DNA of 60,914 nt from Sphingomonas sp. ERG5 (lineage in GTDB: Bacteria > Pseudomonadota > Alphaproteobacteria > Sphingomonadales > Sphingomonadaceae), in contig NZ_JSXI01000006.1 of assembly GCF_000803065.1 (NCBI RefSeq), positions 1-60,914 of the forward strand. The letters run 5' to 3'. Shown here one piece after another: positions 60,914 to 60,914 of the stretch (within the stretch, counting starts at the first letter, position 1; each line of letters opens with the position of its first letter). A program made the translations under genes and the position numbers. The notes beneath the pieces are model-generated. The model saw only the letters and a list, made by a program, of their open reading frames with translations. It searched no databases and was not told the DNA's origin.

Positions 60914-60914
60914 G

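Noticed and set aside
1..60914. CRISPR arrays and rRNA genes
   Set aside because: No regularly spaced direct repeats with unique spacers and no rRNA sequence were seen on reading through the window.

Overview
The window is GC-rich chromosomal DNA from an alphaproteobacterium, most likely a sphingomonad (Sphingomonas or close relative). The support is inferred: two large TonB-dependent receptors with the D-I-V-V motif typical of this group, an alphaproteobacterial housekeeping stretch, and short GC-rich palindromic repeats of the kind scattered through sphingomonad chromosomes.

Region 1 (1-7.3 kb): a complete Csu-type (spore-coat-U-domain) chaperone/usher fimbrial operon on the minus strand (pilin, second SCPU protein, chaperone, usher, tip protein, small secreted protein), with an AraC-family regulator divergent from it. 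Region 2 (7.3-28.1 kb): an accessory, partly decayed region. It holds an IS5-family transposase tail, a zinc-ribbon protein, a frameshifted MraZ-like remnant, an AbiE module (AbiEi intact, AbiEii broken by two frame changes) between two long direct repeats, a secreted RHS protein with a candidate immunity gene, a DUF4942-like remnant, and the membrane half of an M28 peptidase. These are followed by a small operon (HRI1-like protein, MFS transporter, Rieske oxygenase), a TetR regulator, and a TonB receptor coupled to a siderophore-type esterase. The region closes with an AlpA-like regulator and a P4-type integrase abutting the 3' end of tRNA-Leu(CAG), so at least its right part behaves like an integrated genomic island.

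Region 3 (28.2-60.9 kb): mostly orderly housekeeping genes. They include an NDUFA9-like protein, uppP, gltD and gltB (glutamate synthase) with a small secreted protein between them, GST, a CsaA-like tRNA-binding protein, pepN, M28 and M48 metallopeptidases, a YeeZ-like SDR, an EamA transporter, galE, msrA, aqpZ, sua5, an acyl-CoA dehydrogenase and a second TonB receptor. A PLP aminotransferase and the arginine/ornithine catabolic pair astC-astD follow, then a LysR regulator. At the extreme right edge the minus strand carries the C-terminal 49 residues of what looks like a RiPP (lasso-type) precursor peptide, cut by the window end.

Points most worth a second look: the edge RiPP-like peptide; the AbiE module with its 23-bp inverted repeat covering the ribosome binding site and start codon; a cluster of CCTGTTAT motifs upstream of the second TonB receptor; a palindromic element inserted in frame in sua5; a decayed duplicate of the gltB 5' end in front of gltB; and a tandem 17-bp repeat plus LysR-type palindrome ahead of the LysR gene. 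No CRISPR array or rRNA was seen.
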